DNA from: Thalassobacter stenotrophicus | GTDB lineage: Bacteria; Pseudomonadota; Alphaproteobacteria; Rhodobacterales; Rhodobacteraceae | Reading direction: 5' to 3' | NCBI RefSeq assembly: GCF_001458315.1 | Contig: NZ_CYRX01000007.1 | Span: forward strand, 1-64,000 | DNA length: 64,000 nucleotides | The notes under the pieces: generated by a model | Seen by the model: the letters and a program-made list of their open reading frames with translations, nothing else | Told to the model about the DNA's origin: nothing | The model's database searches: none | Made by a program: the position numbers and the translations under genes | In this document: piece after piece, positions 42,428 through 51,878 of the stretch | Layout of the letters: each line of letters begins with the position of its first letter | How positions within the stretch are numbered: the first letter of the stretch is position 1

Positions 42428-44136
42428 TCGTCGGGCACCTCCGGCAAAGCATCGGCGAGGGCCTGTGCGGCCAGCGCCTCTGGGGTTCGAATTTCGAGGA
42501 TCTTGGCCGTTGGAAATAGATCGAAAACGGCGGCCATCATGGGGTGCGCTTTGGCCTGGGCCTCCAGGGCAGCGGCTTCTGCGTCGCGATCCTCGGCAAT
42601 CGTTTTGCCACCGCCGGCATTCACGACCGAAATTGCCCAGCGTTGGCCAGTCCAGCCCTGTAGCCTTGACGACAGCCGAGCAGCTAAGTCGGCTGGGGCT
42701 TCTGGTGTGGGCTCAAATTCAATGCGCCCGGGGGCGTAATTGGCCAGCCGCAGATAGCTTTCGATTTCCACCAATAGCTTCACATCGCGGTGCTGACGGA
42801 CCAACTCAACCACTTGGCTAAACTGGTTGTACCGCTCCAGCCCCGGTGTGGGGGCTGCGGCGGGTGCGGCTTGGGCGCCAGAGCCGGACACCACATTCGT
42901 GACGCTGTTCATCGGGCCGCGTGGGCCGCCGCCTTGTGGGTTGGGGGCGCGGGTCGCTGGGGCTTGGCCTGCGGGCGGGTCCTTTTGCAACTTGCGGATT
43001 AGGTCGTCGGGTGCCGGTAGGTCTGCCACGTGGGTCAGGCGGATGATCGCCATTTCGGCTGCCATCATCGCATTTGGCGCGGCGGAAACTTCTTCGAGTG
43101 ATTTCAACAGCATTTGCCACATCCGGGTCAGGCTGCGCATGGGCAAGCCTGCGGCCATGGACTGGCCCCGGGCGCGTTCATCTGGTGAAACGGTGGGGTC
43201 CTCGGCAGCCTCAGGCGTGATCTGAATGACCGAAACCCAATGCGTGATTTCTGACAAATCGCGCAGCACCGCCAACGGGTCCGCCCCGTCCGAGTATTGC
43301 TGCGCCAGTTCGGTCAACGCCGCGGCGGCATCGCCCCGCATGATCATGTCGAACAGGTCCAAAACGCGGCCACGGTCGGCCAGTCCAAGCATCGCGCGGA
43401 CCTGTATTGCGGTCGTTTCGCCCGCGCCGTGGCTGATCGCTTGGTCCAGCAGGGACATCGCATCGCGGACAGACCCCTCTGCGGCGCGGGTGATCAACGC
43501 CAGCGCATCATCCGCAATCTCTGCATTCTCAGCCGTGGCGATCTTGCGCAGGTGTGCGACCATAACCTCGGGTTCGATCCGGCGCAGGTCGAACCGCTGA
43601 CACCGGGACAAAACGGTGACGGGAACTTTGCGGATCTCGGTCGTGGCAAAGATGAATTTGACGTGCGCAGGGGGTTCTTCCAACGTCTTGAGCAGCGCGT
43701 TGAACGCGCTGGTCGAGAGCATGTGAACCTCATCGATGATGTAGATTTTGTAGCGAGCAGAGGCCGCGCGGTAGTGCACACTGTCGATAATTTCGCGGAT
43801 GTCGCCGACGCCGGTGCGTGATGCGGCGTCCATTTCCATAACATCGACGTGCCGTCCCTCAGAAATGGCAACACAGTGTTCGCAGGTCCCGCAAGGGTCC
43901 GTCGTCGGGCCGCCCGTTCCGTCAGGGCCAACGCAGTTCATCCCCTTGGAAATAATCCGCGCGGTGGTGGTTTTGCCGGTGCCGCGAATACCCGTCATGA
44001 TAAAGGCCTGCGCGATCCTGTCCGCCTCAAAAGCGTTGCGCAGGGTGCGGACCATCGCCTCCTGACCGATCAGATCGGCGAAAGTCGCAGGGCGATACTT
44101 GCGGGCAAGCACCTGATAAGCGGGTTGATCGGACAT
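42403..44136 (-). CDS. dnaX: DNA polymerase III subunits gamma/tau
   Basis: Clamp-loader ATPase of the replisome. The 577-residue protein starts with YQVLARKYRPATFADLIGQE, has Walker A GIRGTGKTTTAR near residue 48, a Cys4 zinc module (C..CGTCEHC) near 68-87, Walker B IYIIDEVHML, and SRC motif VTVLSRCQRFDLR. The C-terminal part is the tau-specific region with low-complexity Pro/Gly/Ala linkers (about residues 375-420). I see no obvious slippage site for a shorter gamma form. The SRP RNA gene lies 137 bases upstream on the same strand. Confidence 0.97.
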   Translation of the reverse strand: MSDQPAYQVLARKYRPATFADLIGQEAMVRTLRNAFEADRIAQAFIMTGIRGTGKTTTARIISKGMNCVGPDGTGGPTTDPCGTCEHCVAISEGRHVDVMEMDAASRTGVGDIREIIDSVHYRAASARYKIYIIDEVHMLSTSAFNALLKTLEEPPAHVKFIFATTEIRKVPVTVLSRCQRFDLRRIEPEVMVAHLRKIATAENAEIADDALALITRAAEGSVRDAMSLLDQAISHGAGETTAIQVRAMLGLADRGRVLDLFDMIMRGDAAAALTELAQQYSDGADPLAVLRDLSEITHWVSVIQITPEAAEDPTVSPDERARGQSMAAGLPMRSLTRMWQMLLKSLEEVSAAPNAMMAAEMAIIRLTHVADLPAPDDLIRKLQKDPPAGQAPATRAPNPQGGGPRGPMNSVTNVVSGSGAQAAPAAAPTPGLERYNQFSQVVELVRQHRDVKLLVEIESYLRLANYAPGRIEFEPTPEAPADLAARLSSRLQGWTGQRWAISVVNAGGGKTIAEDRDAEAAALEAQAKAHPMMAAVFDLFPTAKILEIRTPEALAAQALADALPEVPDEWDPFEEE

Positions 44137-44272
44137 TGTGGCTCCCTCGGCTTAGGTCGCAGGATAGGGGCGCGTGCGTGGGGCGTCCAGCGTATGTGTT
44201 TGTGATTTTGTGCGATGGCGTCGTTTCAGCAGATTTTTCGGCGAAACTGCGATGCGCACCGTTGTGCGCTGG

Positions 44273-44372
44273 GGTGAGGGATTGGACATCGACCCAAGCG
44301 GGGCTCGTTGTGGCTGCTTCCTTCCGGACCTGACCAGGTTGGCGAGGCGCTTGCCCGCGCCAACCCCTCACC
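44273..44372 (-). ncRNA. ffs: Signal recognition particle RNA (small bacterial type)
   Basis: On the minus strand the universally conserved hairpin core (GGTCAGGTCCGGAAGG then AAGCAGCC) is present around 44311-44345. The flanks pair end to end: GGTGAGGGGTTGG at the 5' end with CCAATCCCTCACC at the 3' end. The length of about 100 bases fits the small Alu-less SRP RNA. It guides membrane protein insertion with Ffh. Placement directly upstream of dnaX is common in bacteria. The ends are estimated from pairing. Confidence 0.93.
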
Positions 44373-44415
44373 GCTCACCTAAGCAATGCCCAAAGATTCT
44401 GCAAGCCGCCCCGAG

Positions 44416-44739
44416 CTACAGGCAAATCAATTGTCGAAACGCCCCGTAACACACCTGCGGATCACCGGGGCCATCAATCCCGATTTTGGCGTAAACGTAC
44501 CGATCTTCGTGCGTGATTTCGGTCAAGCCGCGCAGCACGTCCCAGCAGGCGTTCGGCTGTAGCTTGCACAGTGTCACCATCGCGCCGTCCAGCCCCATAT
44601 CGGCTAGGTTCACCTCGGCGTCTTGCACGGCCTGCAACGTTCGCGCCTTTAGCAAACCTTCCACGGCCTCGGGCGTGGGTTTGGTGAATGTGGCGGCCAA
44701 GGTCAGCAACACAAGGGCATAGGTGCCAAGCTTTATCAT
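44416..44739 (-). CDS. Small secreted protein of unknown function
   Basis: A 107-residue protein with a signal peptide (MIKLGTYALVLLTLAATFT) and a mature part with four Cys (LCKLQPNAC, VCYGAFRQLIC), which would suit two disulfides in the periplasm. AGGAAAACCGTG precedes the ATG at 44739; the longer frame to 44988 overlaps nudC and is rejected. It is divergent from nudC and lies upstream of the SRP RNA. No family recognised. Confidence 0.7.
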   Translation of the reverse strand: MIKLGTYALVLLTLAATFTKPTPEAVEGLLKARTLQAVQDAEVNLADMGLDGAMVTLCKLQPNACWDVLRGLTEITHEDRYVYAKIGIDGPGDPQVCYGAFRQLICL

Positions 44740-44860
44740 CACGGTTTTCCTTGTGGCGAAACGGATCGTCCCAATGATGGGGCAGGGGGCTGCATCGGCG
44801 CAAGCCCGTTGCCACTGCCCATCGGCTGTGCCATCCCGAGGCCAAACGGGGGAATTGGCG

Positions 44861-45817
44861 ATGCGCTTGGCGGAAACAGTGACTTTTGGTGGCTCGGGCT
44901 TGGACCGGGCTGAGGATATTCGCCGGGCCCCCGAGGAATTGGCGAAGCTGCGCAAAGACGCGCGGATGTTGCTGTTGTGGCGGGGCAAACCCCTTTTGAA
45001 CCCAGAGCGAGATGCGCTTGCATGGGTGTCACCCGATCATCCTGTTGCCATGCAAGGTGCCGAAGAGGTGTTTTTGGGCAGGGATGCGCAGGGCGGGTTG
45101 TTCGCGCGCGATGTCTCAGACTGGGAGCCTTTGGGCGCGGATGAGCCTGAAATCGGTGCCTTTGTCGACCCGAGTGAGCAGAGCCACCCCGATCTGCCCA
45201 AGGGCACGGCCTTTGCGGAGTTGCGGCAGGTGATGTCGGGTCTGACCCCACGCGACGCAGAGCTGGCCGCGATGGCCAAGGCGATTTTGGAATGGCACCG
45301 CAGCCATAGGTTCTGTTCAAAATGCGGGGGGGCGACACAGGCCCGCAAAGCAGGGTTCCAACGCAAGTGTGACACCTGTGGCGGAATGCATTTCCCGCGT
45401 ACCGACCCCGTGGTAATCATGCTGATCACGCACGGAAATTCTGTCTTGGTTGGACGCAGCCACGGTTGGCCAGAGGGGATGTATTCGCTGTTGGCGGGCT
45501 TTGTAGATCCGGGCGAATGCCTGGAGGCTGCCGTACGCCGCGAAGTGTGGGAAGAAGCCGGCGTGCGCGTCGGCCGTGTTGAGTACCTTGCGAGCCAGCC
45601 TTGGCCCTTTCCCATGTCGCTGATGTTTGGCTGCTGGGGTGAGGCGCTGGATCATGAGATCACAGTAGACGTCGATGAAATCGAGGATGCCCTTTGGGTG
45701 AGCAAGGAGGACATGATGGCCTCTTTCGCGGGTGAGAACCCGGCGCTCAAGCCCGCGCGAAAGGGCTCCATCGCGCAGTTCTTGTTACAAAACTGGCTTG
45801 CGGATACTTTGGACTAA
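44861..45817 (+). CDS. nudC: NAD+ diphosphatase / NAD-cap RNA decapping Nudix hydrolase
   Basis: Hydrolyses NAD(H) to NMN and AMP, and removes NAD caps from RNA. The 318-residue protein has an N-terminal NudC-like domain, a zinc ribbon (CSKCG near 151 and CDTCG near 170), and a Nudix box at about 217-236 (GECLEAAVRREVWEEAGV). The SQPWPFPMSLM signature specific to NudC follows. The ATG at 44861 has GGGGGA seven bases upstream. Confidence 0.95.
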   Translation: MRLAETVTFGGSGLDRAEDIRRAPEELAKLRKDARMLLLWRGKPLLNPERDALAWVSPDHPVAMQGAEEVFLGRDAQGGLFARDVSDWEPLGADEPEIGAFVDPSEQSHPDLPKGTAFAELRQVMSGLTPRDAELAAMAKAILEWHRSHRFCSKCGGATQARKAGFQRKCDTCGGMHFPRTDPVVIMLITHGNSVLVGRSHGWPEGMYSLLAGFVDPGECLEAAVRREVWEEAGVRVGRVEYLASQPWPFPMSLMFGCWGEALDHEITVDVDEIEDALWVSKEDMMASFAGENPALKPARKGSIAQFLLQNWLADTLD

Positions 45818-45853
45818 GCGGCGAAGCCGCCCAAACTCCATGAGGCTACGGCA

Positions 45854-46315
45854 ATGAAGCTCACCGCCAAGGCAGATATCGCGGCTCCGATAGATCAGGC
45901 GTTTGAAAGCTTGTGTGATCCCGACCGGCTGGAACAGACGGTTCGCGGCCAAGGTGGCATCATTCGGCGCAATCCAATCGGACCGGTGGAGGAGGGAACG
46001 CAGTGGGACGCGCGGATCGCCTTTCGCGGTGCCTCCCGGGAGGTTAGCTTTATCGTCACGTCGCTGGAGGCACCCATGCTTATGCGGTTCCGGGGCAATG
46101 GCGCGGCTTTTGATATTGCGGTCGATGTGGAGTTGGCAGTCGTCGACGCGGTCACAACACGCCTGACGGTCACAACTCAAGGCGCGCCAAAAACGCTGCC
46201 GGCCCGGATCATGATGCAATCGCTCAAGTTGGCGCATGGCCAAATTCTGGCCCGATACCGCGCGCGGATCGCGGAGTATGTGGCCGAGACCGAGGCGGAA
46301 ATGCGCCTGAGTTAG
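45854..46315 (+). CDS. SRPBCC-fold protein
   Basis: A 153-residue single-domain protein with the START/SRPBCC pattern: MKLTAKADIAAPIDQAFESLCDPDRLEQTVRG start, beta strands (TQWDARIAFRGASREVSF, LMRFRGNGAAFDIAVDVEL) and a long C-terminal helix (AHGQILARYRARIAEYVAE). It would bind a hydrophobic ligand in the cytoplasm. The CoxG-like and polyketide-cyclase-like groups are possible relatives; no ligand can be named. It lies 36 bases after nudC, and its stop overlaps that of pheA (TTAG). Confidence 0.82.
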   Translation: MKLTAKADIAAPIDQAFESLCDPDRLEQTVRGQGGIIRRNPIGPVEEGTQWDARIAFRGASREVSFIVTSLEAPMLMRFRGNGAAFDIAVDVELAVVDAVTTRLTVTTQGAPKTLPARIMMQSLKLAHGQILARYRARIAEYVAETEAEMRLS

Positions 46316-47151
46316 TGGCGGATATGGTCGGGGTCTGCGGGATAGGTGCCCAAGACCTTCACCATTGAACTGAAATAGCTCAGCTCTTCCATCGCGCGTT
46401 GCACGGCGGGGTCCTCAGGATGGCCTTCGATATCAGCATAGAATTGTGTCGCAGTGAATTGGCCGCCGACCATGTAGCTTTCGAGCTTGGTCATGTTGAC
46501 GCCGTTTGTGGCGAACCCACCCATCGCTTTGTATAGCGCGGCGGGGATGTTGCGCACCCGAAAGACAAAGCTGGTCAGCATCTGGTCCGAGCCGCGATGC
46601 GTCAGATCCGGTGTGGGCGACATGACTAAGAACCGGGTCGTGTTGGTGTCTTGATCTTCGATATCGCGTGCAAGAACTTTTAGCCCGTACGTTTCAGCAG
46701 CCAGTTCCGACGCCAAGGCGGCAGCCCCCATTTCGCCCTCTTTGGCGATGTCGGCCGCTGCGCCCGCGTTGTCTGCATGGGGTTCCGCAGTGATCGCGTT
46801 GTTCGCAAGAAAGCTTCGACACTGTGGCAGAATCACTAGGTGCCCTCGCGCGACCTTAATCTGTGAAAGGGTCTGACCGGGCATCGCCATCATGCAGATG
46901 CGGACCCGCACAAACGCCTCATCAACGATGTGTAAACCCGAATCTGGCAACAATCGGTGCATGTCAGCCACACGCCCATATGTCGTGTTTTCCACCGGAA
47001 GCATGGCCAATTCCGCATCGCCATTGCGCACTGTTGCGATCACATCCTCAAACGTTGCGCAGGGCACTGGGGTGTGATTGGGGCGGGCTTTCAGGCAGGC
47101 TTCGTGAGAGTAGGCGCCAAGCTCTCCCTGAAATGCAATGCGGGCAGACAT
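46312..47151 (-). CDS. pheA: Prephenate dehydratase
   Basis: Converts prephenate to phenylpyruvate in phenylalanine synthesis. The 279-residue protein is monofunctional (no chorismate mutase domain). It has the catalytic TRF motif (DTNTTRFLVMSP), substrate-site segments AFQGELGAYSHEA and LPVENTTYGRV, and a C-terminal ACT domain. The phenylalanine-sensing ESRP motif of the ACT domain reads ESYM, as I recall for other alphaproteobacterial enzymes. It is divergent from the cytochrome c gene, with about 100 bases between starts. Confidence 0.95.
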   Translation of the reverse strand: MSARIAFQGELGAYSHEACLKARPNHTPVPCATFEDVIATVRNGDAELAMLPVENTTYGRVADMHRLLPDSGLHIVDEAFVRVRICMMAMPGQTLSQIKVARGHLVILPQCRSFLANNAITAEPHADNAGAAADIAKEGEMGAAALASELAAETYGLKVLARDIEDQDTNTTRFLVMSPTPDLTHRGSDQMLTSFVFRVRNIPAALYKAMGGFATNGVNMTKLESYMVGGQFTATQFYADIEGHPEDPAVQRAMEELSYFSSMVKVLGTYPADPDHIRH

Positions 47152-47194
47152 TTAGATTCTTTCTAATTTGGTCGTTTGGTCGCGGTTCTATACC

Positions 47195-47223
47195 TTGAAA
47201 CAGACTTGGAAAACCACATACAT
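47195..47223 (+). promoter_or_regulatory. Possible sigma-70-type promoter of the cytochrome c gene
   Basis: TTGAAA and ATACAT are separated by 17 bases, and the inferred transcript start would lie about 22 bases before the ATG. The -10 match is weak. Confidence 0.3.
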
Positions 47224-47251
47224 ACACCCGAACGACGATGAGGGACGCTCA

Positions 47252-47782
47252 ATGTTTGATATGATGACGATAACAAAAGCTGGTGCATCGCTTTGCGCGG
47301 CCCTGCTCTTTCTCTTGCTCGGTGGATGGGCTGCTGAAACGCTGTACCACGTCGGTGGGAAACACTACGCGGGCCACGACAAGCACGAGGCCGTGCAAGG
47401 TTACCGCATTGCGGTTGAAACAGGTGACGCGCCTGCGGAAGAAGTCGTGCAAGTCGCATTCGCAGACGTATATGCCACGGCCGATGCCGGCGCGGGTGAG
47501 CGTCAGTGGCGCCAATGTTCGGCCTGTCACAAGCTTGAAGCTGGTGCCAATGGCACAGGCCCCTACCTGCACGGTGTTGTGAACCGGCCCAAAGGTGTTG
47601 CTGATGGTTACGCCTACTCGGAAACGCTGGCCACCATGGGCGGTGACTGGAGCCCCGAAAACATTGCGAACTTCATCGCAAACTCGCGTGAATACGCTCC
47701 CGGCACCAAAATGAACTATAACTTCCGCGGCTCCGTAGAAGATAAGGCGAACCTGATCGCCTACATGGCAACCTTTAACTAA
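47252..47782 (+). CDS. Membrane-anchored cytochrome c (c552/CycM type)
   Basis: A 176-residue class I cytochrome c with an uncleaved N-terminal helix (ASLCAALLFLLLGGWAAETLY), a linker of about 45 residues and a haem domain. The haem site is C89-S-A-C92-H93, and the axial Met is in PGTKMNYN near residue 152. It should face the periplasm and carry electrons from the bc1 complex to terminal oxidases, as CycM-type cytochromes do. The ATG at 47252 follows GATGAGGGACG. A strong terminator follows. Confidence 0.9.
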   Translation: MFDMMTITKAGASLCAALLFLLLGGWAAETLYHVGGKHYAGHDKHEAVQGYRIAVETGDAPAEEVVQVAFADVYATADAGAGERQWRQCSACHKLEAGANGTGPYLHGVVNRPKGVADGYAYSETLATMGGDWSPENIANFIANSREYAPGTKMNYNFRGSVEDKANLIAYMATFN

Positions 47783-47806
47783 GGTTTTGCCAATCCAGAT
47801 TGCGAG

Positions 47807-47833
47807 GGCCGCTCCATCGGGGCGGCCTTTTTT
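47807..47833 (+). terminator. Intrinsic terminator after the cytochrome c gene
   Basis: GGCCGCTCC pairs with GGGGCGGCC (one wobble) around a 3-base loop and is followed directly by six T residues. It begins 25 bases after the stop codon. Confidence 0.92.
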
Positions 47834-47979
47834 CGTTTTTGTGCTCAATTTTGCGTTAGCAAATTTGCCCCGGGGCCAGATCGCACTTTAATTAGTCTTG
47901 AACTTTAAGCACGTGCGACGTCTTCTGCAGGGGCGGTAGCGCGCATAGATCGACAAAAACAGGACAGGGAGCGCAGCGA

Positions 47980-49671
47980 ATGACACGGGCGAAACACGGG
48001 TTGGCGGCTTTTGGACTGGCGATGTGTGGCGCGATGGCACCTGCCTCGGCAGAGGACGTGATTGTCAGCCATGGGTTTTCAAACTTTGGCGCGCTAAAAT
48101 ACGGGCCGGGAGAGCCGTTTTCCTACGTTAATCTAGATGCGCCCAAAGGGGGTGAGATCAGCCTATCGACGCTGGCCACCTTCGATAGCTTTAACCCCTT
48201 TACCCGCAAGGGCGTGGCTGAACGCACTGGCGATGATCTGCTATACGAAAACCTGATGATCGCCGCGGCCGACGATCCCTATGGCTCCTATTGTTATCTT
48301 TGCACCACGATCGAATATCCCGAGAGCCTTGATTGGGTCGTGATGAACCTGCGCGATGACGTTACCTTTTCCGATGGCACGCCCATGACGGCAGAGGATG
48401 TGAAATTCACGATTGATCTGTTTTTGGACCAAGGCATTGCGGAATTCCGTTCCATTATTGACGGGTTTTTTGAGAACATCGAAGTGACGGGCTCGCATCA
48501 AATCCGGTTCGAATTTACGCAAGCCGCACCCAAGCGCGACCGCATGGGGTTGGTCGGGCTGTGGAACCCGTTTTCTAAGGAATGGTTCGCGCGCACAGGC
48601 GCTCGGCTGGACGAATCCACAGACGAAGAGGCGTTTAAGACTGGCGCATACACGTTCCGCACGCCCGGCTCGTCCAAGGAATGGGCAACGGCTTATGATT
48701 TTCCCGCGGTCCAAGATGGGCACGTGACGGTGGACACCATCCCCAGTGGGAACATTACCGGTGGCTCTGGCTTTGTGTTCAACCTGCGCCGTGAGAAATG
48801 GCAAGACAACCGCGTGCGTGATGCCGTGCGGATGCTGTTTAATTTCGAATGGTCTAACCAAGCACTGTTTTTCAACCTGTTTGAGCGGCACCATTCGTTT
48901 TGGCAGGGATCGAACCTAGAGGCCGTCGGCGCGCCCGAGGGGGCTGAGTTGGCCGCGCTTGAGCCGCTTGTGGCCGAGGGTTTGTTGGATGCGTCAATCT
49001 TAGAAACCGAAGTGTTAATGCCGCCCATAAACACATCCGAGAGCAACCGCGTTGATCGCCGGTCCCGTAGGCAAGCGCTGAGCATGCTAGAGGATGCGGG
49101 CTGGAGCCTTGGTGACGATGGCCTGTTGCGCAACGCCGCTGGTGAGACGCTGGAGCTGATCATCATCCAGTTCAATGCCGAAATGGACCGCATTATTAAC
49201 CCTTATATCGATAATCTGCGTGCCGTTGGTATCGATGCCAGCCTGCGCCGCGTCGACACTGCACAATACGTCGAGTTGCGCCGTTCGGGTGATTGGGATC
49301 TGACCAACATCGCGGCTGGTCAAGGTTTTGAGCCGAGCTTGGGGCTGAAACAATGGTTTGGCTCTGAGACGGCTGAGAACAGCTCGCGCAACATTATGGC
49401 ACTGGCTGATCCAGCCGTGGATCGCTTGATCGATGCCGTGATTGAGGCCAAAACACTGGATGAGTTGGAGCCGCGCACCCGCGCGCTAGACCGCGTTTTG
49501 CGTGCGCACGGTTTTTGGGTGCCGCGCTGGGGCACTACCGATTATTGGGTCGCCTACTGGGATCAATATCGGCATCCCGATCCCCTGCCACCGCTTGACC
49601 TCGGTTTGCTGGATTTCTGGTGGTACGACGCGGAGGCCGCTCAGCAGTTGAAAGACGCGGGAGCCCTGTAA
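47980..49671 (+). CDS. yejA: Oligopeptide/microcin C ABC transporter substrate-binding protein, internally shortened
   Basis: Periplasmic binding protein of a YejABEF-type importer (SBP family 5). The signal peptide ends near PASAEDV. Family stretches are clear: SHGFSNFGALKYGPG, LDAPKGGEISLST, FNPFTRKG, MTAEDVKFTIDLFLD, KEWATAYDFPAVQDG, FVFNLRREKWQDNRVRDA and DYWVAYWDQY. At 563 residues it is short for the family (E. coli YejA is about 604). After LDESTDEEAF, the expected GSGPY...NPDYWG region (roughly 50-60 residues) is missing and the sequence resumes at FKTGAYTFR. The frame is intact, so an in-frame deletion is the best reading. GGGAG precedes the ATG. Confidence 0.88.
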   Translation: MTRAKHGLAAFGLAMCGAMAPASAEDVIVSHGFSNFGALKYGPGEPFSYVNLDAPKGGEISLSTLATFDSFNPFTRKGVAERTGDDLLYENLMIAAADDPYGSYCYLCTTIEYPESLDWVVMNLRDDVTFSDGTPMTAEDVKFTIDLFLDQGIAEFRSIIDGFFENIEVTGSHQIRFEFTQAAPKRDRMGLVGLWNPFSKEWFARTGARLDESTDEEAFKTGAYTFRTPGSSKEWATAYDFPAVQDGHVTVDTIPSGNITGGSGFVFNLRREKWQDNRVRDAVRMLFNFEWSNQALFFNLFERHHSFWQGSNLEAVGAPEGAELAALEPLVAEGLLDASILETEVLMPPINTSESNRVDRRSRRQALSMLEDAGWSLGDDGLLRNAAGETLELIIIQFNAEMDRIINPYIDNLRAVGIDASLRRVDTAQYVELRRSGDWDLTNIAAGQGFEPSLGLKQWFGSETAENSSRNIMALADPAVDRLIDAVIEAKTLDELEPRTRALDRVLRAHGFWVPRWGTTDYWVAYWDQYRHPDPLPPLDLGLLDFWWYDAEAAQQLKDAGAL

Positions 49672-50766
49672 GTGGCCGCCTATATTTTTCGACGTCTTTT
49701 GCTGATGATCCCAACGCTTTTGGGGATCATGGTGATCAACTTTACCTTGGTACAGTTCGTGCCGGGCGGCCCTGTCGAACAGGTGTTGGCGCAGCTTGAA
49801 GGCGGCGGCGACGCTTTTGCCAATATCTCCGGCTCTGGCGGTGATTTGGGCGTTGAAACCAACGTCGTTTCCGGCGGGAGCGAACGGTACGTCGGTGCGC
49901 GAGGCTTACCAGAGGAATTTATCAAAGAGCTTGAAGCGCAATTCGGCTTCGACAAACCGCCGCTTGAGCGGTTCCTCAATATGATGTGGAACTACATGCG
50001 TTTCGACTTCGGGGAGAGCTACTTCCGCTCAATCTCGGTCGTGGATTTGGTGCTGGAAAAGATGCCCGTGTCGATCACGCTGGGCCTATGGTCCACTTTG
50101 ATTGCCTATTTGGTGTCGATCCCGCTGGGCATCCGCAAGGCAGTGCGTGACGGGTCCGATTTCGATACGTGGACCTCGGGGATCATCATCGTTGCCTATG
50201 CGATCCCGGGCTTTTTGTTCGCGATTTTGTTGTTGGTTTTGTTTGCAGGTGGAAGCTATTTTCAGTGGTTCCCAGCGCGGGGCCTGACCTCGGCTGAGTG
50301 GGACACATTCGGCCCGATCCGCAAGGTTTTGGACTACTTCCACCACATTGCTCTGCCGGTGTTGGCATCGACTATTGCGGCTTTTGCAACGCTGACGTTG
50401 CTGACGAAAAACTCATTCTTGGATGAGATCAAAAAGCAATATGTGACCACGGCCAAGGCCAAGGGGTTGTCGGAAAATGCGGTGCTCTATGGCCATGTGT
50501 TCCGCAATGCGATGTTGATCATTATCTCCGGGTTTCCGGCGCTGTTTGTCAGTGTTTTCTTCGGCGGGTCCCTTATCATTGAGACGATATTCTCACTCGA
50601 CGGTTTGGGGCGTCTAGGTTTTGAGGCAGCCTTGAACCGTGACTATCCGGTGATTTTTGGCACACTGTTTGTGTTCACACTTATTGGTCTCGTGGTCGGG
50701 CTTTTGTCAGACTTGATGTACGTCTGGATCGACCCGCGCATCGATTTCGAAAGCCGGGAGACCTGA
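49672..50766 (+). CDS. yejB: Oligopeptide/microcin C ABC transporter permease
   Basis: Inner-membrane permease of the YejABEF importer. The 364 residues match E. coli YejB in length. The N-terminal helix ([20 protein letters not shown]) is followed by a long periplasmic loop with the Gly-rich segment [11 protein letters not shown], then five more helices and the ABC-permease EAA-loop ([21 protein letters not shown]). It starts with GTG directly after the yejA stop. Confidence 0.93.
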   Translation: MAAYIFRRLLLMIPTLLGIMVINFTLVQFVPGGPVEQVLAQLEGGGDAFANISGSGGDLGVETNVVSGGSERYVGARGLPEEFIKELEAQFGFDKPPLERFLNMMWNYMRFDFGESYFRSISVVDLVLEKMPVSITLGLWSTLIAYLVSIPLGIRKAVRDGSDFDTWTSGIIIVAYAIPGFLFAILLLVLFAGGSYFQWFPARGLTSAEWDTFGPIRKVLDYFHHIALPVLASTIAAFATLTLLTKNSFLDEIKKQYVTTAKAKGLSENAVLYGHVFRNAMLIIISGFPALFVSVFFGGSLIIETIFSLDGLGRLGFEAALNRDYPVIFGTLFVFTLIGLVVGLLSDLMYVWIDPRIDFESRET

Positions 50767-50768
50767 GT

Positions 50769-51878
50769 ATGGCTTGGATTTCCCCCCTGAACCAACGTCG
50801 CTTGCGTAACTTCAAAGCCAACCGCCGGGCGGTTTGGTCGTTATGGGTGTTTTCCATCCTGTTTGGGCTGTCGCTTTGCGCCGAGATCATCGCTAACGAT
50901 AAGCCGATTTTGGTCAAATATCAGGACGGCTATTACACCCCGTTTCGCAGCTTTTATCCCGAAACGACCTTTGGTGGCGACTTCAGAACCGAGGCGATCT
51001 ACCGTGATGTTGAGGTTCAATGCCTCATTATCACGGGCGGTTTGATCGACTGTTTCGACGACCCTGAGGGGTATATTGAAGATGCGGCAGACGGGTCCAT
51101 CAATGGCGAAGAGATATCCGTCGGCTGGATCATGTGGCCTGTTGTGCCGTTCAGCTATGATACCGTGAACGACATTGGCGGCACGGCACCATCCGCCCCC
51201 GACGGCACCCACTGGTTGGGCACAGATGACACCGCGCGTGACGTGCTGGCGCGTGTGATCTATGGCTTCCGCCTCTCGGTTTTGTTCGCGTTGGTCGTGA
51301 CGGTTTTGACCTCTGTTATCGGGATCACGGCAGGGGCTTTGCAGGGGTATTTTGGCGGCTGGGTCGATCTGATTTTCCAGCGCCTCATGGAGATCTGGAG
51401 CTCGACCCCCTCCCTCTACATTATCATCATTGTGGCGGCGATCGTGCCGATGAACTTCTGGCTTTTGGTCGGGTTGATGACGCTCTTTGGATGGACCGCT
51501 TTGGTCGGCGTTGTTCGGGCCGAATTTCTGCGCGCTCGCAACTTCGAATATGTTCGTGCCGCACGCGCCTTGGGCGTGTCCAACGGGACGATCATGTTTC
51601 GTCACGTCTTGCCAAACGCGATGGTCGCCACCGTGACGCTGTTGCCGTTCATCGTTACGGGCACAATCGGCGGGCTGGCAACGCTGGATTTTCTCGGCTT
51701 CGGGATGCCGTCGTCGGCCCCGTCGCTGGGGGAATTGACGCTTCAGGCCAAGCAAAACCTGCAAGCACCTTGGCTGGGGTTCACGGCATTCGTGACCTTC
51801 GCCGTGATGCTGTCACTCTTAGTGTTTATCTTTGAGGGCGTCCGCGACGCCTTTGACCCACGAAAGACCTTTCAATGA
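50769..51878 (+). CDS. yejE: Oligopeptide/microcin C ABC transporter permease
   Basis: Second permease of the importer, 369 residues. The N-terminus (SPLNQRRLRNFKANRRAVWSL) is typical of the DppC/YejE group. A periplasmic insert of about 100 residues follows the first helix, then five helices with the EAA-loop (EYVRAARALGVSNGTIMFRHVLP). It starts three bases after yejB and its stop overlaps yejF (ATGA). Confidence 0.93.
   Translation: MAWISPLNQRRLRNFKANRRAVWSLWVFSILFGLSLCAEIIANDKPILVKYQDGYYTPFRSFYPETTFGGDFRTEAIYRDVEVQCLIITGGLIDCFDDPEGYIEDAADGSINGEEISVGWIMWPVVPFSYDTVNDIGGTAPSAPDGTHWLGTDDTARDVLARVIYGFRLSVLFALVVTVLTSVIGITAGALQGYFGGWVDLIFQRLMEIWSSTPSLYIIIIVAAIVPMNFWLLVGLMTLFGWTALVGVVRAEFLRARNFEYVRAARALGVSNGTIMFRHVLPNAMVATVTLLPFIVTGTIGGLATLDFLGFGMPSSAPSLGELTLQAKQNLQAPWLGFTAFVTFAVMLSLLVFIFEGVRDAFDPRKTFQ

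Noticed and set aside
44723-45340. Long minus-strand open frames opposite nudC
   Set aside because: They lie fully inside nudC, which has diagnostic zinc and Nudix motifs; the minus frames show no family pattern and are by-products of GC-rich codon use.
47908-47920. GCACGTGC palindrome before yejA
   Set aside because: A short palindrome with no matching second site or promoter spacing; not enough to call an operator.
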